Positions 1-8,714 of a stretch of DNA of 64,000 nucleotides are shown one piece after another. The first letter of the stretch is position 1; every line of letters begins with the position of its first letter. The notes under the pieces were generated by a model. That model was not told where the DNA came from and searched no databases. It saw nothing but the letters and a program-made list of their open reading frames with translations. This DNA is from Hyphomicrobiales bacterium (GTDB lineage: Bacteria; Pseudomonadota; Alphaproteobacteria; Rhizobiales; Rhizobiaceae), in the NCBI GenBank assembly GCA_900472625.1, contig UCIT01000017.1, positions 217,341 to 281,340 on the forward strand. The letters run 5' to 3'. A program made the position numbers and the translations under genes.

Positions 1-1079
1 TAGGCCAATGCCGCATCTTCGGTTGCCAACCACTTCAGGAAGCGAACGGCGCCTTCCTTGTGCTTGGAGCTCTTGTTGAGGCCGAGACCGAGACCGTGGA
101 TGTGATCCTTGCGACCTTCCGGACCCGCGGGCGGCGCCACGACGGCGGTGTCTGCAGCAACAGCCGGCGCCTTTTCCGGGTTCATCAGATCGGCAGCAGC
201 CGCGTTCCATTGCAGCGCCGTGGCGACTTGGCCGGAGGTCCAGGCGGCATTGGTTTCAGGGTACTCGTAGCTCAGAGAATCCTTCGGCGTTGCACCGGCA
301 TCGTAGAGTTTCTTGTAGAGTTCGAGGCCGGCTCGGTAGGCGGGCGAGTCGACCGTCACCTTGCCGGATGCGTCCGTCCAATCGGCACCGTAGGCGCGTG
401 GTAGCGACTGGAATACCATCATATTAAACAGCAGGTTCTTCATCTGCAGCACCGTGCCGTAGCGCACCGGGCTGTCCGGGTTCACCGACTTGGTGAAATA
501 GAGCGCAGTCGCTGCCCAATCATCCCAGGTCCAGGCATCCGGCGTCTTCGGCTCCAGTGCCTTGCCGAGATATTTCTGGGCGATCTCCGCATATTTCGCC
601 TTGGCGTCGGGATCGGCCATCAGCGCATCGATCAGATCCTTGCGATAGTACATGAAGTGCAGCGACAGATCGGTCGGCACGCCGTACTGCTTGCCTTCGA
701 ACTGCATGGTTTCGAGGATCGGCTTCCCGAAAACCTTTTCCGCGTCGACACCGAGATCGACCGGCTCCATGAATGGCGCATAGCGGCCGATCGAATAGGT
801 GGCGATCAGGTTGATGTCGAAAGCATCGGAGCCGGCAGCAAGGTCTGCCTGCAGTTTGTCGTAGAAACCGTCGCGGTTGAAGAACAGAAGCTCGACCTTG
901 TCTTCAGTTGCCGTGGCGGGAAGTGCATTGTAGGTCTCGACGGCGGCCCGAAGTGCCGTCTCCTCGGAACCACCCGGCCAGCCGAGCACCGTGACCTCGG
1001 CTGACGCGATCCCAGGGATCGCGGCGAAAGAGAACACTGCCGCCACGCCGGCGGCTAAAAAGTTACGCAATTTCGTCAT
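1..1079 (-). CDS. Sugar ABC transporter substrate-binding protein (family 1), partial
   Basis: This gene reads leftward from an ATG at 1079 and has no stop before the window edge, so its C-terminus is missing. The first 22 or so residues form a signal peptide (MTKLRNFLAAGVAAVF followed by a cleavable Ala-rich stretch ending ASA). The mature part (VTVLGWPGG, then LPTDLSLHF-like and Trp-rich WTWDDWAA segments) is typical of extracellular solute-binding proteins family 1 for carbohydrates. It lies 24 bp downstream of the nanE-nanK fusion gene on the same strand, so it is probably the periplasmic component of an importer for an amino sugar or its glycoside. The permease genes would lie outside the window. 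The substrate is inferred only from the neighbour. Confidence 0.85.
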   Translation of the reverse strand, partial: MTKLRNFLAAGVAAVFSFAAIPGIASAEVTVLGWPGGSEETALRAAVETYNALPATATEDKVELLFFNRDGFYDKLQADLAAGSDAFDINLIATYSIGRYAPFMEPVDLGVDAEKVFGKPILETMQFEGKQYGVPTDLSLHFMYYRKDLIDALMADPDAKAKYAEIAQKYLGKALEPKTPDAWTWDDWAATALYFTKSVNPDSPVRYGTVLQMKNLLFNMMVFQSLPRAYGADWTDASGKVTVDSPAYRAGLELYKKLYDAGATPKDSLSYEYPETNAAWTSGQVATALQWNAAAADLMNPEKAPAVAADTAVVAPPAGPEGRKDHIHGLGLGLNKSSKHKEGAVRFLKWLATEDAALA

Positions 1080-1103
1080 TTGACTTTCCCTTCTAGAAGC
1101 TCA

Positions 1104-2618
1104 TCATTTTTTATTATGTGTGAGTGCCAAATCGGCGATGCCGACGATCCCTGCCTTTGGCCCCAGGGTCGCTGCCTGCAACTCGGGCACCGCAGAAGGG
1201 CCAATGGCTGAAATTTCAGCCCTCACCCTATCCAGGAAGCCCGCGGCGAGACCGACGCCCCCGCCTATGACGATCCGTGCAGGATCGATCGCCAATTGGA
1301 TATCGCAGCACAGACGCGCGAGACGGCCGGCGACGCCTGCGACGATGCCGACTGCCCATGGCTCGCCCGCATAAGCTGCGGAAAATACCTCTTTGGGGTC
1401 GCAACCGTACCCCAGACGCTGCGCCTCGGCGGCAATCCATGGGCCGCTCAGCCGGCTCTCTAGCAGTGCGCCGTCGGCAGACGGATCACGCATCTGGCCA
1501 AAATGGCCTGATATGCCGCGCATCAAACGGCCTTGCGAAACGATGCCGCCGCCAAGGCCAGTCGATACCGTCATGAACACCAGGTCGGAGCGGTCGGGGG
1601 CTGCCTTGAACTCGCCCCAGGCCGCGGCCTGGGCATCATTGACAGCCACGACAGGCACGCCGAACAGTTCGGTGGCGCGGGCCTCCAGCGGAAACTCGCC
1701 GGCGATACCGAGTGTCGCCTTGTTCATCGCCCGCCAGTTGCCATCTCGAACGGCACCCGTGACGGCAATGCCTGCAGCCGCGTAGCGTCCCTTCCAGTGC
1801 GCTGTCGCATCTTCAATCGCCGCCAACCACCGCTCCGGCGATCCATCGCGGTCGGTGGCAAACACTGTGGTGTCAAGAACCTCTCCGGCCTGAACGAGCG
1901 ACGCCATGATCTTGGTGCCGCCGAGATCGACGGCCAGGACCACGGGTGCCGGCGCATAGATCTCGTCCAGCGCATCGCGGAACCACGCGGTCACATGTTC
2001 GGTGCGCGTGATGGCGGAGCCCACGACGACGCAGGAGGCGCCGGCGCGCGCCGCTGCCTGCGCCTGCTCGAGCGTGCGGATGCGACCTTCGGCGATCACA
2101 TTCGGCGTTAGTTTCCGAAGGGCGCCTACAAGCTCGATGTCGGGATCGACCGGCTCCGGCCCACCGGTGTAGCCCGACATGGTCGAGCCGACGAAGTTGA
2201 CCCCCGCAGCCAGTGCCCGGCGTGCATCTTCGATGCAACTGCAATCGGCCATCGAGAGTTTGCCGGCAGCCCGCACGGCCTCCGCCAGCGCCTCGACGGT
2301 GGCGGGGCGGACCCGGTCCGTCGCGTCGAAGGCGATGATATCGGCGCCGGCGCGAGCCAGATCGTTAACGTCCTCGATGAACGGCGTGATGCGAACCGGG
2401 CTGTCATCGAGATCCCGCTTGATGAGGCCGATGATTGGAGCATCGGTCGCGGCACGGACGGCAGCGACGTAGCGCGCCGATTCGATGCGCAGACCGGCTG
2501 CGCCGGCCGAGAGCGCTGCCAGCGCGAACCCGACAACATAGGGACTGTCGTCCATGGCGCCGCCCGGAACAGGCTGGCAGGAAACGATCAAGGCGTTCTT
2601 CAGAAGATGTGTCAGCAC
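1104..2618 (-). CDS. nanEK: Bifunctional N-acetylmannosamine-6-P 2-epimerase / N-acetylmannosamine kinase (NanE-NanK fusion)
   Basis: The N-terminal ~225 residues are a NanE TIM barrel (LIVSCQPVPGG near the start, IIGLIKRD, ADCSC, VIAEGRI, VVVGSAITR). The C-terminal ~275 residues are a ROK-family sugar kinase (AVDLGGTKI nucleotide loop, VAVNDAQAA with the catalytic Asp, STGLGGGIV). The two activities would phosphorylate ManNAc and epimerise ManNAc-6-P to GlcNAc-6-P. The usual ROK zinc motif (C-x-C-G-x-x-G-C) after the conserved GH is not seen. The matching stretch reads GHFGQMRDPSADGALLES without cysteines. The start is uncertain: TTG at 2627 and GTG at 2624 or 2618 are all close to an AAAGG element at 2629-2633, and 2618 gives the best spacing. 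It is the first gene of a leftward operon and is divergent from a GntR regulator. Confidence 0.88.
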   Translation of the reverse strand: MLTHLLKNALIVSCQPVPGGAMDDSPYVVGFALAALSAGAAGLRIESARYVAAVRAATDAPIIGLIKRDLDDSPVRITPFIEDVNDLARAGADIIAFDATDRVRPATVEALAEAVRAAGKLSMADCSCIEDARRALAAGVNFVGSTMSGYTGGPEPVDPDIELVGALRKLTPNVIAEGRIRTLEQAQAAARAGASCVVVGSAITRTEHVTAWFRDALDEIYAPAPVVLAVDLGGTKIMASLVQAGEVLDTTVFATDRDGSPERWLAAIEDATAHWKGRYAAAGIAVTGAVRDGNWRAMNKATLGIAGEFPLEARATELFGVPVVAVNDAQAAAWGEFKAAPDRSDLVFMTVSTGLGGGIVSQGRLMRGISGHFGQMRDPSADGALLESRLSGPWIAAEAQRLGYGCDPKEVFSAAYAGEPWAVGIVAGVAGRLARLCCDIQLAIDPARIVIGGGVGLAAGFLDRVRAEISAIGPSAVPELQAATLGPKAGIVGIADLALTHNKK

Positions 2619-2627
2619 GGTCACCAA

Positions 2628-2803
2628 ACCTTTCAGTGGCTGAACGCTATGACAAACAATACCAGATTACAACCAGTTTCGCAGATCTGTGGATAAACTG
2701 GAATGCAATTGGCTTTAATACTGGCTGGAATTCGTGCTACATTTCAGAAGATGATGGCATTGCAGCCTGACCGAATTCGCATTTCCCAAGAGGTCTCATT
2801 CCC
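2628..2803. promoter_or_regulatory. Divergent control region of nanEK and the GntR regulator
   Basis: The 176-bp gap between two divergent genes holds an inverted repeat CCAGTTT (2673-2679) / AAACTGG (2695-2701). Two flanking related sites are AATACCAG (2658-2665) and AATACTGG (2717-2724). The repeated (A)CCAG/CTGG half-sites are plausible operators for the adjacent GntR/UTRA protein. Binding is inferred; only the repeats are seen. Confidence 0.45.
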
Positions 2804-3592
2804 TTGAGCCAGACGACACAGCAACAGACTGAGAACAGCGCGGCCCAAGGCGATCCGCTGCTTGAGCGCCTGTCCACCAGCCTGAGCGAAGGCGACGATC
2901 ATTCGCCGATCTACATGCGACTGGCAATGGCGCTCGCCGATGCCATCGATACCGGCCAACTGGGCCACGGCCGCAGCCTGCCGGGCGAGCGCCTGCTAGC
3001 GGAACGGTTGAATATCTCGCGCGTGTCGGTGCGCCGAGCGATTGCAGAACTGGAGTCAGACGGCCGCGTCAGCCGCAGACACGGCGCGCGCACGGTGGTT
3101 CAGACGCGCGTTCGAAAGAGCCTTCCCAATCTTACCGGGTTTTCAGCGGATATCCGCGCAAGAGGTATGGAACCCAGCTTTTCTTGGTTGTTTCGAGGCG
3201 CGGTGGTCGGCACGATGCAGGAGACGATGGCGCTGGGGCTGCCGGTCCAAAGCGAGGTCATGCGCCTGATCCGGGTTCGACGCGCCGACGGGATTCCGAT
3301 TGCACTCGAGCGCGCGGTGGTCCCAATCTCCATTCTACCGGACGCGATGCTGGTCACCCAGTCGCTCTACGAGACACTGGCATCACTCAATGCAAGCCCG
3401 CATCACGGTTTCCAGCGCATCAGGGCAGACGTCATGTCTGCGACCGAGGCTGAACTTCTGCAGGCCGCTCCGGCCACGCCGATGCTCGTTGCCGACCGCC
3501 GCTGCTTCCTAGAGGACGGCCGTGCCGTCGAATTCACGGAAACCCGCTACAACGGCAAGGTCTACGACTTCATCGCCGATCTGCACATGTAG
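2804..3592 (+). CDS. GntR family transcriptional regulator with UTRA domain
   Basis: This is a 262-residue HutC-type GntR regulator. A winged helix (about residues 35-105: SPIYMRLAMALADAI, LPGERLLAERLNISRVSVRRAI, a family signature) is followed by a UTRA effector-binding domain (about 115-260) that ends with the typical FTETRYNGKVYDF segment. The start is a TTG with AAGAGGT at 2788-2794 as ribosome-binding site; no better ATG lies upstream. It is transcribed away from nanEK and the sugar-binding protein, so it most likely controls that operon in response to an amino-sugar phosphate. The effector is not known. Confidence 0.88.
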   Translation: MSQTTQQQTENSAAQGDPLLERLSTSLSEGDDHSPIYMRLAMALADAIDTGQLGHGRSLPGERLLAERLNISRVSVRRAIAELESDGRVSRRHGARTVVQTRVRKSLPNLTGFSADIRARGMEPSFSWLFRGAVVGTMQETMALGLPVQSEVMRLIRVRRADGIPIALERAVVPISILPDAMLVTQSLYETLASLNASPHHGFQRIRADVMSATEAELLQAAPATPMLVADRRCFLEDGRAVEFTETRYNGKVYDFIADLHM

Positions 3593-3706
3593 CTTCCTCA
3601 CCCGAACGTCAAAAGAACCAGTTCGATACCAATAATGAATGAGGTGCCTAACCAGATAGGTCGGCGGATTATGGTCCCGGCTTGGGAAAAGCTCGCGGCA
3701 ACCTCA

Positions 3707-4468
3707 TCAAATGACCGTTTCGCCCCCGTCTACGACTAGGATCTGTCCGGTCATGTAGGACGACCTGTCCGAGACCAAGAAAAGAATTGGTTCGGCGATC
3801 TCGGAGACGTTGGCCCAACGTCCGAGCGGAACTTTCTCGGCGATATAGGACTCGATTGCTTCGCGCCCGCCCATCTGTGCGATGAAGGGTTCGTTGAACG
3901 GCGTGTCGACCCAGCCGGGGCAGAGCGCGTTCACCCGCACACCGAATTTGGCATAGTCCCCGGCCATCTGCCGGGTCATGGCGATGACCGCGTGCTTGGT
4001 GGTGGTGTAGGCGATCATTTCACGATCGTAGAGAACACCTGAAGACGACGAAGTGTTCAGGATCACGCCTTTTCCGGCGGCGGTCATAAGCGGCATGACC
4101 AGCCGGGCCGCCATGAAATGTGCGCGAACATTGAGCGCCCAAGACTTGTCGAAACCCTCGACCGCCACCTGCTCCAGATCACCCGCAACCTGCGCGCCGG
4201 CGTGATTGTGCAGGATGTCGATCCGGCCGTGGCAATCGGCGACGGCGGCGATGCCGGCCTCCAACGCCCGGTCGTCGGTCACATCAAGCACCAGCGCCTC
4301 GGCGCTGCCGCCGGCCTCGCTGATCTCTCTGACAGTCTCGTCGGCATTCATGAAATCGACATCGGCGACGACGACATGGGCGCCTTCCCGCGCCATGATC
4401 GAGGCCCCTGCCCGGCCGATGCCGGACCCCGCTCCGGTGACGATGGCAATGCGATTCTTGAGGATCAT
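3707..4468 (-). CDS. SDR family NAD(P)-dependent oxidoreductase
   Basis: The 253-residue classical short-chain dehydrogenase has the Rossmann motif TGAGSGIGRAG near residue 11, NHAG around residue 88, the catalytic Ser in NTSSSSG, and the Y-x-x-x-K pair in AYTTTKHAV. The C-terminus (MTGQILVVDGG) is typical of the family. Its ATG overlaps the stop codon of the upstream permease gene by 4 bp (ATGA), so it is the last gene of the leftward polyamine-type ABC operon. It probably oxidises or reduces the imported compound. The specific substrate cannot be read from the sequence. Confidence 0.88.
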   Translation of the reverse strand: MILKNRIAIVTGAGSGIGRAGASIMAREGAHVVVADVDFMNADETVREISEAGGSAEALVLDVTDDRALEAGIAAVADCHGRIDILHNHAGAQVAGDLEQVAVEGFDKSWALNVRAHFMAARLVMPLMTAAGKGVILNTSSSSGVLYDREMIAYTTTKHAVIAMTRQMAGDYAKFGVRVNALCPGWVDTPFNEPFIAQMGGREAIESYIAEKVPLGRWANVSEIAEPILFLVSDRSSYMTGQILVVDGGETVI

Positions 4469-5292
4469 GGTGTTTCCCGTGGCGTTTTTTGTTGTTTTTC
4501 ACGCATCAGGAACCGGGCGATGAGGATCATCACCAGCGATGCGATCAGCACCATAGTGGCGATCGCATTGATCTCGGGCGTGACGCCCCGGCGGATGGAT
4601 GCGAAGACGTAGATCGGCAGCGTTGTGTTGGAGCCGGCAACGAAGAAGGCGATGATGAAATCGTCGAACGAGAAGGTGAAGGCGAGCAGGAAGCCGGCGA
4701 GCACCGACGGCAGGATCTGCGGCAGCACGATCTCCCTGAAGGTGGTGAACGGCGTAGCGTAGAGATCGCTCGATGCCTCGACGATATCGCGGCCTAGGCT
4801 GGCGATGCGCGCCTTCACGATCATCGTCACCAGCGCCATGGTGAAGAGCCCGTGCGCCGCAATGATCGAGCCGAAACCGAGCGCCAGTTTGGGCGGCTGT
4901 TCGCCCGGCCAGACGGCGGCGAGCAAGGGGTTGAGAAAGCCGAACACCTCAACCAGCGCCACCAGAGTGGCGATGCCAATGACCACACCCGGCACCACGA
5001 TCGCCGCCGCGAACAACCCGTCGAACAAGGCGCGCGTGCGCGGCCCCAGCCGCTCCATGCCGATCGCCGCCATCGTCCCGAAGATCGCGGCCAGCGTCGC
5101 GCTGGTGAAGGCGATGATCAGGCTGTTTTCCAGCGCCTGCATCAGGAAGGTATTGCTCAGCGCCCGGCCGTACCATTGGGTCGAAAAGCCGGTGAAATCC
5201 GACGCGTTGCGCCCGGCATTGAAGGAGAACAGCACGACCAGCGCGATCGGCGTGTAGAGGAAGAGATAGACGGCTGTAACGAGGCTGCGCAT
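4465..5292 (-). CDS. ABC transporter permease, spermidine/putrescine type (PotC-like)
   Basis: This 275-residue inner-membrane protein has about six hydrophobic segments and the binding-protein-dependent permease loop (EASSDLYATPFTTFREIVLPQILPS, around residues 175-200), where the EAA motif contacts the ATPase. The N-terminus with YLFLYTPIALVVLFSFNAGR is typical of PotC-class permeases. Its start codon overlaps the stop of the upstream permease gene by one base (TGATG), and its stop overlaps the following SDR gene, which indicates translational coupling. It should work with the PotB-like, PotA-like and binding proteins upstream in the same operon. Confidence 0.9.
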   Translation of the reverse strand: MRSLVTAVYLFLYTPIALVVLFSFNAGRNASDFTGFSTQWYGRALSNTFLMQALENSLIIAFTSATLAAIFGTMAAIGMERLGPRTRALFDGLFAAAIVVPGVVIGIATLVALVEVFGFLNPLLAAVWPGEQPPKLALGFGSIIAAHGLFTMALVTMIVKARIASLGRDIVEASSDLYATPFTTFREIVLPQILPSVLAGFLLAFTFSFDDFIIAFFVAGSNTTLPIYVFASIRRGVTPEINAIATMVLIASLVMILIARFLMREKQQKTPRETP

Positions 5293-6158
5293 CAGACGAG
5301 ATCCACCTGACGGGTGCCGGCGACGCGCCAGGCGATGCGCATGGCGACCAGCAGCACGATGACAACGACCACGACAAGCGTGACGGCGATCGCCGAGCCG
5401 AACGGCCAGTTGCGCGATTGCAGGAAGAGGTCGACCAGCGCGTTGCCGATGAAGAACACCTTGCCGCCGCCGAGTAGCTGCGGGATCAGGTATTCGCCGA
5501 GCAGAAGAATGGTCACCAGCGCTACGCCGGTCATCACGCCCGGCAGCGACAGAGGCAGGGTGATGCCGAAGAAGGTCGAGAGCGGCTTGGCGCCGAGGTC
5601 GGCCGAAGCTTCCAGCAGGCGGCGGTCCAGCTTTTCCAGGCTAACATAGATCGGCATGATCATCAGCGGCAGATAGCCGTAGACGATGCCGAGAAGGACG
5701 GCGCCGGGCGTGTTCAGCAGGCGGACATTCTCGATGCCGACGAACTCCAGCAGATGCGGAATGCCGCGCGCGCCGAGGATGTACATCCAGGCATAGGTGC
5801 GGACGAGCAGGCTGGTCCAGAACGGCACGACGACGAGCGAAACGAGCAACAGCCGGTGCGCCGGGTTTGCCTTCACGGCGAGATAATAGGCGACGGGATA
5901 GGCGACCAGCAGGCAGGCAAAGGCGCCGATCGGCGCAAGCACCAGCGTGTTCTTGAAGGCAGCGGCCCGCGAGGCGAGATTGGCGAACTGCGCGAAGGTG
6001 AAGGCCGCCTGGTAGCCGCCCTCGGGCGCGCGCTCGCCGAACGAAAACACGACGATCGCGATGAATGGCAGCACCAGGAACACGAACAGCCATGCGCTTG
6101 CCGGCGCGACGAGCGCGGCGGTGACGAGGCGTTTCTTGGCATCCGGTGTCAATGTCAT
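5292..6158 (-). CDS. ABC transporter permease, spermidine/putrescine type (PotB-like)
   Basis: The reading frame is open further upstream to 6242, but the likely start is the ATG at 6158 (MTLTPDAKKRL), giving 288 residues. The longer form would add a non-family N-terminus that runs through the intercistronic hairpin and into the end of the preceding gene. The protein has about six membrane segments and the EAA loop EASADLGAKPLSTFFGITLPLSLPG. It pairs with the PotC-like permease immediately downstream to form the membrane channel of a polyamine-type importer. Confidence 0.88.
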   Translation of the reverse strand: MTLTPDAKKRLVTAALVAPASAWLFVFLVLPFIAIVVFSFGERAPEGGYQAAFTFAQFANLASRAAAFKNTLVLAPIGAFACLLVAYPVAYYLAVKANPAHRLLLVSLVVVPFWTSLLVRTYAWMYILGARGIPHLLEFVGIENVRLLNTPGAVLLGIVYGYLPLMIMPIYVSLEKLDRRLLEASADLGAKPLSTFFGITLPLSLPGVMTGVALVTILLLGEYLIPQLLGGGKVFFIGNALVDLFLQSRNWPFGSAIAVTLVVVVVIVLLVAMRIAWRVAGTRQVDLV

Positions 6159-6194
6159 CGCAGTTCGAGTGCCTGTTGAAGGGATATCGCAGTA

Positions 6195-6231
6195 CCGGGG
6201 CACGCCACACCCTTGGACGTGGCGTGCCCGG
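6195..6231 (-). terminator. Intercistronic hairpin after the binding-protein gene
   Basis: A near-perfect 13-bp stem (CCGGGGCACGCCAC at 6195-6208 with GTGGCGTGCCCGG at 6219-6231, one bulged base) lies between the substrate-binding gene and the PotB-like permease gene. It has no T-run on the minus strand. It is therefore more likely an mRNA-stabilising or attenuating structure than a full terminator. Confidence 0.6.
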
Positions 6232-6238
6232 TTCGAAC

Positions 6239-7402
6239 TCAAGCGGACTTGAAGCGCGCCATCAGCTCGGCGCGGCTCGGGTCGGTCAGCGTGACGGCCG
6301 CGCCGAATTCGAGCGGCGTCAGCGACGCCTCGTCGGGATAGACGATCGTGTTCGAGGTGATCTCCTTCGGCAGCAGCGAGATGACGCGGCTGTCGGTGGC
6401 CGGCGCGCCGTTGGCGATGTGCTCCTTGGCGGCGTTGGCCGGATCCATGAGGAAGTTGAGCAGTGCGTAACCGGCGGCCTTGTTCGGCGCGTCCTTCGGG
6501 ATCGCGTAGTAGTCCGTCCAGATTTCGCCGCCGTCCTTGCCGAGCACGAATGCGATCTCGGGCATGTCGCGGTTGAGCTGCGCGCCGTCATTGGTCCAGC
6601 ACATGGTCATCCAGGCGTCGGTGGCGCGCATGCCCGGCTGGTAGTCGCTGTTGATGGCGAAGAGATGCGGCTTCACCTTGATCAGCAGCTCCTCGGCCTT
6701 GGCCAGCTCGTCCGCCTTGATCGAGTTGAAGTCGTAGCCGAGCGAGACCAGCGCGCTGCCGATCGTCGTCAGCTGATAGTCGTGCACCATGGCGCGGCCG
6801 TCGGCCTCGGTCTGGGCGATCTCGAAGAAGTCCTTCCAGCTGGTGAGCTTGGTCTTGATCTTCGAGGTATTGACGGAAAAACCGGTCGTGCCCCAGTTCT
6901 TCGGCACGGCATAGGTCTTGCCGTCGATCTGGCCTTCTTTCGTGAAGCGCGGGTTTTCCGTCGCCTGGCTGAAGTTCGGGATCTTCGACAGATCGAGTTC
7001 GTCGATCAGACCGAGCTTGTGGTGGGTGGAGATCGTGTAGTTGGTCGGCACGAACAGCGACCAGCCGGAAGCGCCGGCCTGCAGCTTCGCCAGCATTTCT
7101 TCGTTGGAACCGAAGACGTTGACCTCGACGCCGACGCCGGTGGCGGCCTTGAAGTTCTCGAACGTTGCCGGGTCGTGGTAGTTCGGCCATGTGGCGATCG
7201 ACATCTGCTTGCCGAGTTCGCCCGCCGCGTAGGCTGGCGTGGACAGCGCGCCGGGGAAGCGCGACATCACGGCGGTCGCAAGACCGAGGCCGGTTATGCC
7301 GAGGAAGTGGCGGCGGCTGACGGAGCCGCGTTTCAGGCGCATGAACTCGTCCATGAAGCCTTCAGCGGAAATGGGGAGATTATCCTTGTAGTCCTTGCTC
7401 AT
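6239..7402 (-). CDS. Polyamine-type ABC transporter substrate-binding protein, Tat-exported
   Basis: This 387-residue protein belongs to the PotD/PotF class of solute-binding proteins. Its N-terminus is long and contains a twin-arginine motif (SRRHFLGIT, around residue 29) followed by a hydrophobic stretch and an A-x-A site (TPAYAAGE). It is therefore probably exported folded by the Tat pathway rather than by Sec. The mature part has MSIATWPNYHDPATFENFKAA and a late LNFLMDPANAA segment, both common in this class. It lies between the ATPase and permease genes of one operon. The substrate may be a polyamine or another small cation; the sequence does not decide. Confidence 0.88.
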   Translation of the reverse strand: MSKDYKDNLPISAEGFMDEFMRLKRGSVSRRHFLGITGLGLATAVMSRFPGALSTPAYAAGELGKQMSIATWPNYHDPATFENFKAATGVGVEVNVFGSNEEMLAKLQAGASGWSLFVPTNYTISTHHKLGLIDELDLSKIPNFSQATENPRFTKEGQIDGKTYAVPKNWGTTGFSVNTSKIKTKLTSWKDFFEIAQTEADGRAMVHDYQLTTIGSALVSLGYDFNSIKADELAKAEELLIKVKPHLFAINSDYQPGMRATDAWMTMCWTNDGAQLNRDMPEIAFVLGKDGGEIWTDYYAIPKDAPNKAAGYALLNFLMDPANAAKEHIANGAPATDSRVISLLPKEITSNTIVYPDEASLTPLEFGAAVTLTDPSRAELMARFKSA

Positions 7403-7425
7403 GATGCTGTTCCCTTGTTGTGATT

Positions 7426-8526
7426 TTATGCTGCACTGGATGCTGAAAACACATGGGCGCCTGCCGGATTGAAGCCGAGAAAGACCGTTTGGCCCGGCTC
7501 CACCAGCTCGCTCGCGTTCATGTCGCGTCGATCGGCCGTCACCAGGAAATCGCCGAGCCCGGGCACCGTCACAGCGTATTCCGCCGACGAGCCGAGGAAG
7601 ATACGGTGCGTCACCGTTCCCTGAAAGCTTGCCACATCCGCCGCCGGTGTCCGCGTCAGCCGGATCGCTTCCGGGCGGATCGCCACGATCGCCTGCCCCG
7701 GCGATACGCTCTGGCGGGCAGATGCCGCAAGCGCGGAACCGTCGCCCAGCCTGAGCGTCCTGCCATCGGCTTCCATCGTCGCATCGACACGATTGGTCTT
7801 GCCGACGAAATCGGCGACGAACAGGTCTGCGGGGCGGTCGTAGACCTCCTGCGGCGATCCCAGCTGGCGGATGCGCCCGGCGCTCATGACGCAGACGATA
7901 TCGGCCATCGACAGCGCCTCTTCCTGATCGTGCGTGACCAGAACGAAGGTGATGCCGAGTTCGCGCTGCAGCGTCTGCAGCTCGATCTGCATGGCCGAGC
8001 GCAGCTTCTTGTCGAGGGCGGCGAGCGGCTCGTCGAGCAGCAGAACCGAAGGGCGGTTGACGATGGCGCGCGCCAGTGCCACGCGCTGCTGCTGGCCGCC
8101 GGACATCTCGTGAATGCGGCGCTTGGCGAAGCCGCCGAGCCTGACCATCTCGAGCGCCTCGCCGACCCGGCGGTTGATCTCACCCGCCGCGATCCTCGGC
8201 CGCATCTGCCGCAGTCCGTAGGCAACATTCTGCTCGACATTAAAATGCGGAAACAGCGCGTAGTGCTGGAACACCATGTTGACCGGGCGGCGGTAGGCCG
8301 GCACGCCGTTCATCTCGCGCCCGTCGATCAGCACCGTGCCCTCGCTCGGCTGCTCGAAGCCGCCGATCATGCGCAGGCATGTCGTCTTGCCACAGCCGGA
8401 AGGGCCCAAAAGTGCTAGGAAGGCACCCTTCGGCACATTGAGGTTGATGTCCGTCACGGCGGTCACGAAGCCATAGCTCTTGGTGACCGAACGGAATTCG
8501 ATATCGTTCGTCGAAGCGGATGCCAC
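7426..8526 (-). CDS. ABC transporter ATP-binding protein, spermidine/putrescine type (PotA-like)
   Basis: The 366-residue ATPase has Walker A (GPSGCGKTT, around residue 42), the Q-loop (NMVFQHYALFPH), the ABC signature ([14 protein letters not shown]), Walker B (LLLDEPLAALD) and the H-loop (VTHDQEEAL). The C-terminal ~120 residues form a TOBE domain. I chose the GTG at 8526 because AGGGAA precedes it at a good distance and the product begins with the family-typical segment; an ATG further upstream at 8646 would run through the control region. It is the first gene of a leftward operon (ATPase, binding protein, two permeases, SDR) that is divergent from a LuxR-type regulator. Confidence 0.9.
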   Translation of the reverse strand: MASASTNDIEFRSVTKSYGFVTAVTDINLNVPKGAFLALLGPSGCGKTTCLRMIGGFEQPSEGTVLIDGREMNGVPAYRRPVNMVFQHYALFPHFNVEQNVAYGLRQMRPRIAAGEINRRVGEALEMVRLGGFAKRRIHEMSGGQQQRVALARAIVNRPSVLLLDEPLAALDKKLRSAMQIELQTLQRELGITFVLVTHDQEEALSMADIVCVMSAGRIRQLGSPQEVYDRPADLFVADFVGKTNRVDATMEADGRTLRLGDGSALAASARQSVSPGQAIVAIRPEAIRLTRTPAADVASFQGTVTHRIFLGSSAEYAVTVPGLGDFLVTADRRDMNASELVEPGQTVFLGFNPAGAHVFSASSAA

Positions 8527-8714
8527 GTCTGTTCCCTGCGGTTGGTTTGGCGGCAGTCTATGCTGCCTTTTTGCCACCGTCGTTAGCGAAAGACTAAGCC
8601 CGGTGATCCTGCACGGTATATACCCCGAGAGAGGTATTTCGGGCATTTCGCCTTCGTGGGAGGTATATACAGGGGTAGGCGGATATCGGCGCCGCGACCG
8701 GGAGGTGTTCTGAC
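8527..8714. promoter_or_regulatory. Divergent control region with GGTATATAC repeats
   Basis: Between the PotA-like gene and the LuxR-type gene lies the 10-bp palindrome GGTATATACC (8615-8624). A second copy of its core, GGTATATAC, lies at 8662-8670, and a partial GGTATTTC at 8633-8640. The two clear copies are about 47 bp apart. They are likely binding sites for the adjacent regulator, but this is inference. Confidence 0.45.

Noticed and set aside
3593..3706. A terminator between the convergent GntR and SDR genes
   Set aside because: No convincing stem with T-run was seen in this gap.
6146..7423. A 425-codon plus-strand open frame over the Tat-exported binding protein
   Set aside because: The minus strand has a signal motif and family pattern; the plus-strand product is compositionally biased.
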